DNA of 64,000 nucleotides from Nisaea acidiphila (GCF_024662015.1 NZ_CP102480.1:372001-436000), one strand, 5' to 3'. Positions 40,224 through 48,891 are shown, counted from the first letter of the stretch. Notes: generated from the sequence alone by a model not told the origin. Numbers and translations: made by a program.

Positions 40224-40862
40224 CTATCGTGCCCCGCCGGTGCCGAGATCGACGGCTATGCGCATCGTGTCGGCTTGCGGCATAGAGCGGAAGCCGATCG
40301 AGACACCGGGTCGCGGCGCCCCGCTTCCGATCAGAATTTCCGCCATGCGCGCTGCACGAAGCTGCGATAGCTTCCGCCCGGCTTCGGACGAAGAATACGG
40401 GAACCAGATTCGCACTTCCGCATTATGACGACCGACCTCGCGCGTCAGAATGGGAGCAATCCGCGCGGCGAACTTGCGAAAATCGAGCACCGGGTCGACC
40501 GAACGCCTTTCGAACAATTCCCCAATCTCGAATTCGACAAAGACCGGATTGCCCTGACGTTCTTCCCTCAGCCAAGTGACGCTTAGAAGCGGGTTGAAAG
40601 CCTCGAATACTTCGTTTCTGAACCCGGCATCCTCGTTCCGTCCCGGATCTCCCTCGAAAACGCCGGTCCCGGTTCCGCCCTTGAGAATGGCGGCAAAACT
40701 GGAGCGGACGCTGTCTAGGACATCGTTGCTCTTGCCATCTACTCTTGTGGAGATCGAATTCAGAAAAATGAAGAACGCGAGGAGCAACAGAAAAAGGCTC
40801 AGGAACAGCGGCAAGCTGCCGAGCTGGCTCGTTCCACGTGCCTTGTCGTCGCTTCGGACCAT
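40224..40862 (-). CDS. MotB-like paralogue lacking the proton-binding Asp
   Basis: 212 residues. The N-terminal helix (LFLSLFLLLLAFFIFLNSIS, 19-38) aligns with that of the neighbouring MotB, but the position of Asp26 is Ser22. The C-terminal part is a shortened OmpA-like domain (VRIWFPYSSSEAGRKLSQLRAARMAEILIGS). It lies between cheZ (3 bp) and motB (2 bp). It may be a structural partner of MotB that does not itself conduct protons. Confidence 0.72.
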   Translation of the reverse strand: MVRSDDKARGTSQLGSLPLFLSLFLLLLAFFIFLNSISTRVDGKSNDVLDSVRSSFAAILKGGTGTGVFEGDPGRNEDAGFRNEVFEAFNPLLSVTWLREERQGNPVFVEFEIGELFERRSVDPVLDFRKFAARIAPILTREVGRHNAEVRIWFPYSSSEAGRKLSQLRAARMAEILIGSGAPRPGVSIGFRSMPQADTMRIAVDLGTGGAR

Positions 40863-40865
40863 AGA

Positions 40866-41333
40866 CTACTTGTTGAGTTGGTCCATCAGCGCATCAATTT
40901 CTTCCTGGGTCTTTGCATCGGAAGGCAGCTGAGGACCGTTCAACAAACCCTCTTCTGAGAACGGTTCACCGCCCGATTTTTCAACATTTTCCGTGTGTTT
41001 GTCACGATTTCTTTTCGCTTCGGATGAAGCATCGTCCGGGCCGTGGCCCGTATGGGCCAAAACCGCTTCGACACGATCCGCGACATTGTCGAGAGTTTGG
41101 TGAATACGTCCGACTCTCTGGCCGGTGAGATCCTGGAAGCCACAGGCCTCGAAGATCTCGACGATCGCCTCACCGACAGCCTCGGAAACATCTTCCGGCA
41201 TACCGTCCCGAAGCCCGTCTATCTTTTCGACGGCAGTCAGAATCTTTTCGGCCGCCGCTTCAGCAACTGAAGCGACAGCATCAAGTTCGAGCGCCGCTTC
41301 AGGCAGCAATTCTTCGCGAACGTCTTTAACCAT
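40866..41333 (-). CDS. cheZ: Chemotaxis protein phosphatase CheZ
   Basis: 155 residues. The catalytic helix ACGFQDLTGQRVGRIHQTLD contains Asp68 and Gln72, corresponding to Asp143 and Gln147 of E. coli CheZ. The C-terminal TQEEIDALMDQLN resembles the CheY-tethering peptide. The protein is shorter than enterobacterial CheZ. It lies between cheY and the MotB-like gene, and would dephosphorylate CheY. Confidence 0.85.
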   Translation of the reverse strand: MVKDVREELLPEAALELDAVASVAEAAAEKILTAVEKIDGLRDGMPEDVSEAVGEAIVEIFEACGFQDLTGQRVGRIHQTLDNVADRVEAVLAHTGHGPDDASSEAKRNRDKHTENVEKSGGEPFSEEGLLNGPQLPSDAKTQEEIDALMDQLNK

Positions 41334-41377
41334 CGAACTCCCCTGCGGCGACGGTTTGTCCGCGCTGGCCGGCGCGC

Positions 41378-41767
41378 TTAGAAAGCGCCGATCACCGCGG
41401 TCATTTTCGTCTTCAGGGTCGCCGCGTTGAACGGCTTGACGATGTAGTTGTTAACGCCAGCCTGCTTGGCCGCCACGACGTTCTCGGTCTTGCTCTCGGC
41501 AGTAACCATGATGAACGGCGTGCTTTTCAGCTTCGCGTCGGCCCGTACTTCCTTCAGCAACTGAAGACCAGTCATGGGCTCCATGTTCCAGTCGGAAATC
41601 ACAAGCCCGTACTCTTCGCCACGACGGAGCATCTGCAGCGCCTGACTGCCGTCGCTCGCCTCGTCCACATTGTTGAAGCCAAGCTGCTTCAGAAGGTTCC
41701 GAATAATGCGCAGCATTGTCTTGTAGTCATCGACAATGAGGATCTTCATGCCCTTGTCGACCGCCAT
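41378..41767 (-). CDS. cheY: Chemotaxis response regulator CheY
   Basis: 129 residues from ATG 41767 with GGAGAGG upstream. It is a single receiver domain: acidic pair Asp13-Asp14, phosphorylation site Asp59 (VISDWNMEPMTG), Thr in MVTAESK, and Lys in YIVKPF. It is first in the cheY-cheZ-MotB-like-motB-TPR operon. Confidence 0.95.
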   Translation of the reverse strand: MAVDKGMKILIVDDYKTMLRIIRNLLKQLGFNNVDEASDGSQALQMLRRGEEYGLVISDWNMEPMTGLQLLKEVRADAKLKSTPFIMVTAESKTENVVAAKQAGVNNYIVKPFNAATLKTKMTAVIGAF

Positions 41768-41847
41768 CGGCACCTCTCCATTTCATAATATCCCGGATCC
41801 ATATCCGGCTTTAGATTAACCAACGGGCAGACACTAACCCGATCCTA

Positions 41848-41862
41848 TTAAAAGGACGTTAA
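41848..41862 (-). promoter_or_regulatory. CtrA-type box upstream of cheY
   Basis: A full TTAA-N7-TTAA site (TTAA at 41848-41851 and 41859-41862) sits 80 bp upstream of the cheY start. A further TTAAC half-site is at 41816-41820. This is the consensus of the CtrA response regulator, which CckA (also in this window) feeds. Direct CtrA control of this operon is an inference. Confidence 0.6.
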
Positions 41863-41970
41863 TGCCTGATATCCCGATGAAATACTGCCAATCACCGGGT
41901 TTCGGCAAGTTTCCTCTGAGAATGAGGCCCGACACGCACCGTAACAGATGTATTGAGCCCGGGACGGCGG

Positions 41971-42834
41971 TCAGTTCGTGGTGAGCGGGATAGATTTGCG
42001 TTCAGCGATTCGCGACGTGACTTCCTTGGCCTTCTGCGGACGCATGTTGGCAAGAACCGGCGCCGACTTCGACGCCTTCATACGATCAAAGACCCTCAGC
42101 AGGATATCCATGTCCAACTCGTCGAAGATGCGGGCTGCATCCTTCGGTTTCATCTTCTCGTAGATCTGGACGAGGCCTTTTATCTCCTCTTCCTCCTGCT
42201 CGTCATATGTCTTGATGAGACTCTCGATCTCCGCGCGCACCGCTTCGAGCTCGACAATTTTCTTCTCGATTCGATCTTCCGCGGCAGTCAGCAGGCCTTC
42301 CTTTTGAATCACCGCTTGCTCTCGCGCGTCCAGCTCCTTGCGGCGCTTCGAAAGATCCTGCAGCAATTCGATTTCCGAACGCGTAAACAGAACCGGGTCC
42401 AAGGGTTTGTCCGCCTCTTTGTCGGCAGCAGGCTCGGTCGCTTGCGCGACCTGTTCCGGCTCTGCCTGTCCGGATGCGGCCGGACGCGTGGCCGGGCTGT
42501 CCGCCTCGGCGAATGCCGCGACGGTCACCGGCGACCGCCCATTTTTCAGCGTATCCCAAATCCCGACGGCCTTGACGCTGATCAGCAGGGCCGCAGCGAA
42601 GACGAGAACCGGCAACACCCGGACTATCGTGCGGGAGCGGCCACCGATCCGGCGCGGCGCGGAAGCTGCCCGCGCGTCTCGTTTGGTGTTTTTTCCGCCC
42701 GCGGCACGATTTGCCGGAGCCTTGCCCTTGACCGGACGCCCGCCCTGAATGCGCGCTGCGTTTGGCGTGGCCGATTGCGACTCGGCATCTGACGACGGCG
42801 TCGTGGCGATTTTTCCGCGGCGGTCATAGGCCAT
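41971..42834 (-). CDS. MotE-like periplasmic protein with MgtE_N-like C-terminal domain
   Basis: 287 residues. A Lys/Arg-rich N-terminal segment precedes a membrane helix (about 70-92). A long coiled coil follows (about 140-215, DLSKRRKELDAREQAVIQKEG). The C-terminal IYEKMKPKDAARIFDELDMDILLRVFDRMK is the MgtE N-terminal-type helical repeat seen in MotE. In Sinorhizobium MotE is a periplasmic chaperone of MotC. It is the last gene of the fliL-fliM-DUF6468 operon. Confidence 0.75.
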   Translation of the reverse strand: MAYDRRGKIATTPSSDAESQSATPNAARIQGGRPVKGKAPANRAAGGKNTKRDARAASAPRRIGGRSRTIVRVLPVLVFAAALLISVKAVGIWDTLKNGRSPVTVAAFAEADSPATRPAASGQAEPEQVAQATEPAADKEADKPLDPVLFTRSEIELLQDLSKRRKELDAREQAVIQKEGLLTAAEDRIEKKIVELEAVRAEIESLIKTYDEQEEEEIKGLVQIYEKMKPKDAARIFDELDMDILLRVFDRMKASKSAPVLANMRPQKAKEVTSRIAERKSIPLTTN

Positions 42835-43382
42835 CAGCGTGCGTTCCTCAGCGCTTTCAGCAATTCTTCTTCAGCTTCCGATCGCGGCGAAGAAGCTGCC
42901 GGCTCCGGTGCTGCGTCTCCTCCACCGGGAGCGGGGGCACGGCCTTGATCTGCGCCACGCCGAACCGCAGCTGCTTGCTGCCGCTTCGCCGGTTGCTTGC
43001 GCGGAGCTTCGGATCGCACACCGGCCTGAGAAGATGCCTGCGGCTGCACAACAGTTGTACCCTCGCTCGCATTCGCAAGCCGTCCAGCCACGATATCGGC
43101 ACGCTCAACCAAAAATGCAAGTTCGTCACGCAATGCTTCTGCCTTCGAGGCCGCGTCCCGAAAGACGGACTTTCCATTCTCACCGGCGCTTCTGAGCCCT
43201 GCCGTCGCCGCCTCCGCCCGTGCACAGGCAACATTCAGCTTGTCCACGAAGGTATCCATCTCTTCGTGATTGCCCCGCAGTCGATTCAGCTTCCGATTCA
43301 GAATCATCGCATAGACGATCGTCGCCAGAAGCAACACGACCAGCAATCCGTCAAGCGCGAGGGGCAGAATCGTTTCCGTCAT
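42834..43382 (-). CDS. DUF6468-like membrane-anchored flagellar-operon protein
   Basis: 182 residues. One membrane helix (about 5-27) is followed by a coiled coil (NRKLNRLRGNHEEMDTFVDK) and a basic, Ala-rich tail. The position between fliM and the MotE-like gene and the size match DUF6468 proteins of alphaproteobacterial flagellar clusters. Start and stop overlap with the next gene (TGATG at 42832-42836). Function unknown. Confidence 0.7.
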   Translation of the reverse strand: MTETILPLALDGLLVVLLLATIVYAMILNRKLNRLRGNHEEMDTFVDKLNVACARAEAATAGLRSAGENGKSVFRDAASKAEALRDELAFLVERADIVAGRLANASEGTTVVQPQASSQAGVRSEAPRKQPAKRQQAAAVRRGADQGRAPAPGGGDAAPEPAASSPRSEAEEELLKALRNAR

Positions 43383-43390
43383 GCGGCGGC

Positions 43391-44428
43391 CTACATCTTC
43401 CGCAGTTTCTGATTGATCTTAACTGCAATATTCCCGTTGCGCTGCCCCATCCCGCCGACAAAGAGCGGAACGTCGCCACAGCGCATGTCGATCGTGGATT
43501 TCGGGCTCGCGTTCAGGAGCAGCCTTGTCCCGGGCTTCCAGTTGAGCACGTCGTTCAAAGACAGCACGACCTGATCCAGAACGGCCTCGAGCTCGATATC
43601 CGTCGCCCAGAGCTCGTTCGCGAGGTGAGTTTCCCAGATCGAATCGCGGCCGAACTTCTCCCCCATGAACATCTGGAGCAGAAGTTCGCGGACCGGCTCC
43701 AGCGTCGCGTAAGGAAGCATCAATTCGAGCCGACCGCCGCGGTCTTCCATGTCGATCCTGAGCCGCGCCAGAACCGCTGCGTTGGCAGGACGGGCGATGG
43801 TCGCGAAACGCGGGTTGGTCTCAAGCCGGTCGAAGCGGAAGGTCACCGGACTCAGCGGATCGAAGGCGGCGGAAAGGTCGCTCAGCACGACCGTGACCAT
43901 ACGCTCGACCAGGTTACGCTCGATTGTGGTGTAGGGCCGGCCTTCGATACGCATAGCGGCGGTGCCGCGGCGGCCTCCGAGCAGCACATCGACGATGGAA
44001 TAGATCAGCGCCGAATCGACGACCAGAAGGCCGTAATTATCCCATTCCTCCGCCTTGAAAACGCTGAGCATCGCCGGCAGCGGGATCGAGTTCAGATAGT
44101 CGCCGAAGCGGATCGAGGTAATGTTGTCGAGCGAGACCTCGACGTTGTCGGACGTAAAGTTTCTGAGGCTTGTCGACATCATGCGCACAAGGCGGTCAAA
44201 GACGACCTCGAGCATCGGAAGGCGCTCATAGGAAACGAGCGCCGAGTTGACAATCGCCTGGATACCGGATGTGTCGCCGTCTCCGCCCGCACCCTCGTCG
44301 AAGCCGAGAAGGGAGTCGATCTCGTCCTGGTTTAGAACACGGGCGCCTGTACCGCCGCCGCCGACATCCTCGTCTTCGTCGTCATCGGCCATCGCCTCCC
44401 ATTCGGCAGCAAGATCATCATCGGCCAT
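43391..44428 (-). CDS. fliM: Flagellar motor switch protein FliM
   Basis: 345 residues. It has the N-terminal CheY-binding-type acidic segment, then LNQDEIDSLLGF near residue 33, the middle CheC-like domain (YERLPMLEVVFDRLVRMMSTSLRNF), and the C-terminal SpoA domain (WATDIELEAVLDQVVLSL). It is part of the C ring with FliG and FliN, which lie outside this window. Confidence 0.97.
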   Translation of the reverse strand: MADDDLAAEWEAMADDDEDEDVGGGGTGARVLNQDEIDSLLGFDEGAGGDGDTSGIQAIVNSALVSYERLPMLEVVFDRLVRMMSTSLRNFTSDNVEVSLDNITSIRFGDYLNSIPLPAMLSVFKAEEWDNYGLLVVDSALIYSIVDVLLGGRRGTAAMRIEGRPYTTIERNLVERMVTVVLSDLSAAFDPLSPVTFRFDRLETNPRFATIARPANAAVLARLRIDMEDRGGRLELMLPYATLEPVRELLLQMFMGEKFGRDSIWETHLANELWATDIELEAVLDQVVLSLNDVLNWKPGTRLLLNASPKSTIDMRCGDVPLFVGGMGQRNGNIAVKINQKLRKM

Positions 44429-44437
44429 GGGAATACC

Positions 44438-44977
44438 TCACTGAACCAGCATTTCCTTGAACAGGACGTCTTTAACCCGCGCCGGACGGACCGCCAGGTT
44501 CACGCGCCGCAACAGCTCCTCGCGCAAGCGGTACATTCCAGCCGACCCCTGAAGATCGTCGACCCGGAGCTCCCGCAAATATACCTGAAAATTGTCGACG
44601 ATACGCGGCAAGTTCTCGTTCACGACATCGACATCGGCGGGATCGCTCACTTCCAGCGCGATCTTGATCTTCAGAAAGGCCGTTTTGCGGCTGTTGGTAT
44701 TCAGGTTGACGATCAGGTCCGGAACCTCGAAGAAAATGGCCTGCGCCGCCGGTTGGGGCGCTTCCGGCTCCGCCGCCTGCTCGCCCCCCTCCACTTCGGG
44801 AGGCGGCTCCTCACCGCCCAGCATGCCGAGCATGAGCGCGCCGCCGGCCCCGGCGCCGACAAGCAGCAGAAGAGGCAGCAGCACGAAGAGAATGATCTTC
44901 TTAGGGCTTAGCTTGCGGCTAGAGCCATCTTCCTCGACTTCACCGCCGTCCTCGACGACTTCGCCTTCTTCGGCCAT
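44438..44977 (-). CDS. fliL: Flagellar basal body-associated protein FliL
   Basis: 179 residues from ATG 44977. A cytoplasmic Glu-rich tail (1-25) is followed by a membrane helix (about 26-52) and a periplasmic domain ending in RVNLAVRPARVKDVLFKEMLVQ. FliL surrounds the stator and stabilises it. It is first in the fliL-fliM-DUF6468-motE-like operon. Confidence 0.93.
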   Translation of the reverse strand: MAEEGEVVEDGGEVEEDGSSRKLSPKKIILFVLLPLLLLVGAGAGGALMLGMLGGEEPPPEVEGGEQAAEPEAPQPAAQAIFFEVPDLIVNLNTNSRKTAFLKIKIALEVSDPADVDVVNENLPRIVDNFQVYLRELRVDDLQGSAGMYRLREELLRRVNLAVRPARVKDVLFKEMLVQ

Positions 44978-45082
44978 CAAACCCGTCCTGTATCATGCCA
45001 TCACGTTAAGGCCGGAATTTGGCCGAAATCAGGCAACACGCATTCCACACCCGGCTTTCTTCATGCGGCTTGACCAATTGCA

Positions 45083-45099
45083 AGCAAGGCAAGGACCAA
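45083..45099 (-). promoter_or_regulatory. Probable sigma-54 promoter of the fliL operon
   Basis: On the minus strand TTGGTCC, five bases, TTGCT, with ten bases between GG and GC. The -12 element is perfect and the -24 element has two mismatches to TTGGCAC. It ends 106 bp before the fliL ATG. Confidence 0.6.
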
Positions 45100-45330
45100 A
45101 GGTGCGGACCATTGATTTGAGTAAACCATAAGACGCGCCATTTCTCCATATTTTTCATTAACTTCCAGATATGAGCGAACCCAGTCTCTAAAGACGAGCC
45201 CGCGTCGCGCATCCGCGAGGCCCGTTTTCGGCGCCCGGCAAAAGCTGCCACATGGTCCGGACTTGCCGTTCCACGGGCCAACCAACTCGGCACAAACACA
45301 CTAATTTATTGATTTTATTTATTTTTTAAT

Positions 45331-45347
45331 TTGGCACGAAACCTGCT
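45331..45347 (+). promoter_or_regulatory. Sigma-54 promoter of the flgF operon
   Basis: TTGGCAC, five bases, CTGCT with the GG-N10-GC spacing intact; a single mismatch to consensus in the -12 element. It ends 59 bp before the flgF ATG. Confidence 0.85.
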
Positions 45348-45406
45348 TTCTCCTTGGCAACGGCCGTAGAACGCGGCGATTTGGAAATTGGTTGGGAAAA
45401 ATCGTC

Positions 45407-46132
45407 ATGGAAAACGCGATCTATATCGGGCTCTCCAGGCAGTCGGCGCTCCGGCGCGAGCTCTCTCTGGTGGCGAACAATATCGCGAACAGCAGCACTG
45501 CCGCGTTCAAGCGCGAGATTGCGCTCTACTCGCCCTATGAGACCGACACGAAGATGGAAGAGAAACTCGACTTCGTGATCGATCACGGCACGATCGTCAT
45601 TCATCAGCCGGGCACACTGGAGCCGACACAGAATACCTTTGATGTCGCGATCGAAGGGCCCGGCTTCTTCGTCGTGGACAACGGTAATCAGCAACTCTTC
45701 ACCCGGAACGGCAATTTCAAACTCGATCCGGACAATCAGTTGATCACCGGCAACGGCGAGCTGGTCATGGATGAGGGCGACAATCCGATTTTCATCCCGC
45801 AGGACGGCCGCAAGATCGAGATATCGCCGGATGGCACCATCAGTGCCGGCATCGAGGTTCTGGGCATTCTGAAGCTCGTCGAATTCGACGATCTCGCGCG
45901 CATGCAGAAGCGCGGCGGCAGCCTCTTCGATACCACCGAAGCTCCGAAGCCGGCCCAAGAATCGGAGCTGCTCCAAGGTCATCTCGAGACCTCGAACGTT
46001 TCGGCGATCAGCGAATTGACCCGGATGATCGACGTCCAGCGCTCCTACGAGGGCGTGAAGAACATGCTGGACAAGGAGGCCGAACGGCTCCGCACCTCTG
46101 TCCGCAAACTCGGCTCGCCTCAGGCGGTCTAA
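45407..46132 (+). CDS. flgF: Flagellar proximal rod protein FlgF
   Basis: 241 residues from ATG 45407 (a TTG five codons upstream is unlikely). The N-terminal rod motif (LRRELSLVANNIANSSTAAFKRE) and the C-terminal LQGHLETSNVSAISELTRMIDVQRSYEGVKNML are typical of FlgF. It begins the flgF-flgG-flgA-flgH operon and is transcribed from a sigma-54 promoter. Confidence 0.95.
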   Translation: MENAIYIGLSRQSALRRELSLVANNIANSSTAAFKREIALYSPYETDTKMEEKLDFVIDHGTIVIHQPGTLEPTQNTFDVAIEGPGFFVVDNGNQQLFTRNGNFKLDPDNQLITGNGELVMDEGDNPIFIPQDGRKIEISPDGTISAGIEVLGILKLVEFDDLARMQKRGGSLFDTTEAPKPAQESELLQGHLETSNVSAISELTRMIDVQRSYEGVKNMLDKEAERLRTSVRKLGSPQAV

Positions 46133-46156
46133 CCTGTTGCTGGAAGGATAAGTACC

Positions 46157-46942
46157 ATGCAATCCCTGAACATCGCCTCCACCGGCATGCTGGCCCAGCA
46201 GACCAACGTCGAGGTCATCTCCAACAACATCGCCAACATGAACACCACGGCGTTCAAGCGGCATCGCGCCCAGTTCCAGGATCTTCTCTATCAAGATCTG
46301 CGGCGTGTCGGTTCCAACTCGTCCGACGCAGGGACGATCGTGCCGTCCGGTATCCAGCTCGGTGTCGGTGTCCGGACTGCGGCCACCTATCGGGTGAACG
46401 AGCAGGGCTCGCTCATCCTGACGGACAACCAATTCGACCTCGCGATCCGCGGCAACGGATACTTCCAGGTTCTGCTCCCGGACGGCGAGACGGCCTATTC
46501 CCGGGACGGCTCTTTCCAGGTGAGCCAGGACGGCACGCTGGTGACCGCCGACGGCTATACAGTCCAGCCCGGCATCACGATCCCGTCGGAAGCGATCGGC
46601 GTGACGATCAACGAGTCCGGCCAGGTTCTCGTGAAACTCGACGGCCAGACCGCCGAGTCCAATGTCGGCCAGATCCAGCTCGCGATCTTCCAGAATGATG
46701 CCGGTCTCGAACATGCCGGTAACAACCTTCTGCTGGAAACCGAGGCGTCCGGCGCACCGAGCACCGCGAACCCCGGCACCGACGGCTTTGGTACCCTTTT
46801 CCAGGGCTACATCGAATCCTCGAACGTCGATCCAGTGCAGGAAATCACCGACCTGATCACGGCTCAACGCGCCTACGAGCTGAACTCGAAGGTCATCGAG
46901 ACCTCCGACCAGATGATGGCCACGGTCAACCAGGTCCGCTAA
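46157..46942 (+). CDS. flgG: Flagellar distal rod protein FlgG
   Basis: 261 residues, the typical FlgG length. Motifs are NIASTGMLAQQTNVEVISNNIANMNT at the N-terminus, the FlgG-specific QDLLYQDLRRVG insertion, and LEEITDLITAQRAYE-type C-terminal helix (here PVQEITDLITAQRAYELNSKV). It forms the distal rod. Confidence 0.97.
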   Translation: MQSLNIASTGMLAQQTNVEVISNNIANMNTTAFKRHRAQFQDLLYQDLRRVGSNSSDAGTIVPSGIQLGVGVRTAATYRVNEQGSLILTDNQFDLAIRGNGYFQVLLPDGETAYSRDGSFQVSQDGTLVTADGYTVQPGITIPSEAIGVTINESGQVLVKLDGQTAESNVGQIQLAIFQNDAGLEHAGNNLLLETEASGAPSTANPGTDGFGTLFQGYIESSNVDPVQEITDLITAQRAYELNSKVIETSDQMMATVNQVR

Positions 46943-46977
46943 CGCGGGCCTGAGACCTCCTAACCGGGAGAAGTGAC

Positions 46978-47964
46978 ATGACAGGCAAAAAGCTGAAGCC
47001 CCTGACGCTCTTCTCGGCCGCGCTGCTGCTCGGCGCCGCCATCGGCGGAGCACAGCCGGCCGAGGCCGGGCTCAAGGCGAATAATGCGATTTTCGCCAAC
47101 GACACGGTCACGTTGCACGGCGACTCTCTCATGCTGAGCGATCTATTTTCCGGCCTCCCTGCCGGCAAGGACGCCCGCATCGGAGACGCCCCGCTCCCGG
47201 GAGAGGACATCGTCGTCCGAGCCGGCACGCTGCAACAGCTGGCCTCGGCTCACGACATCGACTGGACGCCGAGCAGTAGCCGCACGCGCGTGATCGTGGA
47301 GCGTGAAGGCCGTGCCGTTCCGCTGGAGCGGATCCGGAGCGCCATCGAAGAGCAACTGGTCGAGGACTATGTTACCGACCGCATCGAGGTCGATGTCACG
47401 AACCGCCGTCTATCCCTGATGGTACCGAGTGAAATGGATCCTGAAGTCACGGTCGAAAACCTCGATTACAGCAGCCGGAACCAGCGTTTCGCAGCGATCG
47501 TTTCCGTGCCTCTCGGCAACGGCAAGTCCCTGCGGGCCAAGGTTCAGGGCGAAGTCCACGCCGTGATCGAGGTACCGGTTCTGAACCGGCATGCGGCACC
47601 GGGCGAGACGATCCGCGAGAGCGATATTTCCTGGACGGAAATGCGGGCACGCCGGAGTAACCACAACACCGTGACCACTGTCGATCAGCTCGTCGGCATG
47701 AGCGTGCGCCGGCCGATCGGCGCCGGCCGCGTGATCCGGCGAACGGATGTCAAACCGGTACAGCTGATCCGCAAGGGCGATGTCGTCACCATGGTGTTCC
47801 GCACCTCTGCGATGACCCTGACCCTCCGCGGCCAGGCACTTGAGAACGGTGCGCGCCGCGACTCGATCCGGGTGAAGAATCTCGCGAGCGGCAAAACGGT
47901 CATCGGCTCGGTAACGGATGCCGGGATCGTCTCCGTCGCCGGCCCCCGCATCGCAATGAACTGA
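46978..47964 (+). CDS. flgA: Flagellar P-ring assembly chaperone FlgA
   Basis: 328 residues. The N-terminal signal peptide (about 1-28, ending AEA) predicts a periplasmic protein. The C-terminal SAF-type region (LNRHAAPGETIRESDISWTEM, MSVRRPIGAGRVIRRTDV) is typical. FlgA assists P-ring FlgI assembly. At 328 residues it is longer than enterobacterial FlgA, because of an extra N-terminal domain. Confidence 0.93.
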   Translation: MTGKKLKPLTLFSAALLLGAAIGGAQPAEAGLKANNAIFANDTVTLHGDSLMLSDLFSGLPAGKDARIGDAPLPGEDIVVRAGTLQQLASAHDIDWTPSSSRTRVIVEREGRAVPLERIRSAIEEQLVEDYVTDRIEVDVTNRRLSLMVPSEMDPEVTVENLDYSSRNQRFAAIVSVPLGNGKSLRAKVQGEVHAVIEVPVLNRHAAPGETIRESDISWTEMRARRSNHNTVTTVDQLVGMSVRRPIGAGRVIRRTDVKPVQLIRKGDVVTMVFRTSAMTLTLRGQALENGARRDSIRVKNLASGKTVIGSVTDAGIVSVAGPRIAMN

Positions 47965-48005
47965 ACAGACAAGCGCCAGAACAGGCCTTTTGAGGATACG
48001 GTAAA

Positions 48006-48767
48006 ATGACCAAGAAAAATCTCTCCGCTCAACTCGCCCGCCTCTGCGCCGTGGCCCTGATCGGAACCTCCGTCAGCGCATGCAACGTTTTCCAGAGACT
48101 GGCGGACATCGGCAAGACGCCGGAGCTTTCGGAGATCCAGAACCCGACACAGGCAGCCAACTACCGTCCGGTCTCGATGCCGATGCCGACTCCGGTGACC
48201 GCGACGCGCCAGGCCAACTCGCTCTGGGTCGAAGGCTCCCGCGCTTTCTTCGAGGATCAGCGCGCAAGCGAGGTAGGCGATATCATTACTGTCGTTGTCG
48301 AAATCGCGGACGACGCCGCGATCGACAACAGAACCCGGCACGACCGAACCCACACGGACAACATGGACGTCAACGGGCTGTTCGGCATCGAAAACTGGTT
48401 CAACGAAGTTTTCCCCGAACCCGTGGCCGATCCGCTCGTCGGGTTGAGCTCCAGCACCGCAAATGACGGGCGGGGCCGAATCGACCGCAACGAAACCATC
48501 AACCTCCGTCTCGCCGCGGTGGTGACCCAGGAGCTCCCGAACGGCAACATGGTCCTGTTCGGCCGCCAGGAAGTCCGGGTGAATTTCGAGGTCCGTGAGG
48601 TCGTTGTCGGCGGCGTCATCCGGCCGGAGGACATCGCCTCCGACAATACGGTGAATTACGACGAGATGGCGGAAGCACGGATCGCCTATGGCGGGCGCGG
48701 TCAGATCTCCGATCTGCAGCAGCAGCGCTACGGAGCACAGGCCCTTGAGATCCTCATGCCCTTCTAA
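48006..48767 (+). CDS. flgH: Flagellar L-ring lipoprotein FlgH
   Basis: 253 residues. The lipobox SVSAC places the lipidated Cys at residue 26. Family motifs are FFEDQRASEVGDIITVVVEIADDA, the L-ring segment QELPNGNMVLFGRQEVRVNFE, and VVVGGVIRPEDIASDNTV. It forms the outer-membrane L ring. Confidence 0.95.
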   Translation: MTKKNLSAQLARLCAVALIGTSVSACNVFQRLADIGKTPELSEIQNPTQAANYRPVSMPMPTPVTATRQANSLWVEGSRAFFEDQRASEVGDIITVVVEIADDAAIDNRTRHDRTHTDNMDVNGLFGIENWFNEVFPEPVADPLVGLSSSTANDGRGRIDRNETINLRLAAVVTQELPNGNMVLFGRQEVRVNFEVREVVVGGVIRPEDIASDNTVNYDEMAEARIAYGGRGQISDLQQQRYGAQALEILMPF

Positions 48768-48781
48768 TTCCCTATAGCGCA

Positions 48782-48804
48782 AGGGCGGCAAAAATTGCCG
48801 CCCT
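48782..48804 (+). repeat. Perfect hairpin downstream of flgH
   Basis: A 10-bp perfect stem with a 3-base AAA loop lies 15 bp past the flgH stop. There is no T tract after it on either strand, so alone it may protect the flgH transcript end or pause transcription before the stronger hairpin that follows. Confidence 0.5.
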
Positions 48805-48831
48805 CCACAAATTACCCAACCAAACTGAAAC

Positions 48832-48862
48832 GGGCCGTTCCGACAGGAACGGCCCTCATTTT
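48832..48862. terminator. Probable bidirectional terminator between flgH and dksA
   Basis: A 10-bp perfect GC-rich stem (arms 48832-48841 and 48846-48855, 4-base loop) is followed on the plus strand by TCATTTT and on the minus strand by GTTTCAGTTT. It lies between the convergent flgH and dksA stops and can serve both. Confidence 0.65.
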
Positions 48863-48891
48863 ATCGTCCTGGCGTTTGACGGATATAGAGT

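Larger units (their letters stand above)
44978..45406. other. 429-bp AT-rich divergent intergenic region between fliL and flgF
   Basis: No supported gene lies here. It holds a probable sigma-54 promoter for fliL (45083-45099, minus) and one for flgF (45331-45347, plus), so it drives divergent flagellar operons. It is visibly more AT-rich than its surroundings, especially 45295-45330. A 97-codon frame on the minus strand lacks codon structure and overlaps both promoter regions. Confidence 0.75.

Noticed and set aside
41803-41835. Possible sigma-54 sites before cheY
   Set aside because: Two GG-N10-GC spacings occur, but the -24 and -12 elements have several mismatches each; the CtrA-type box is the better-supported signal there.
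45006-45299. A 97-codon minus-strand frame between fliL and flgF
   Set aside because: It overlaps the predicted fliL promoter, its codon use and Trp/Met content are atypical, and there is no ribosome binding site.
45326-47053. A 575-codon minus-strand frame opposite flgF, flgG and the start of flgA
   Set aside because: It runs across three established genes and the flgF sigma-54 promoter, and no domain is visible.
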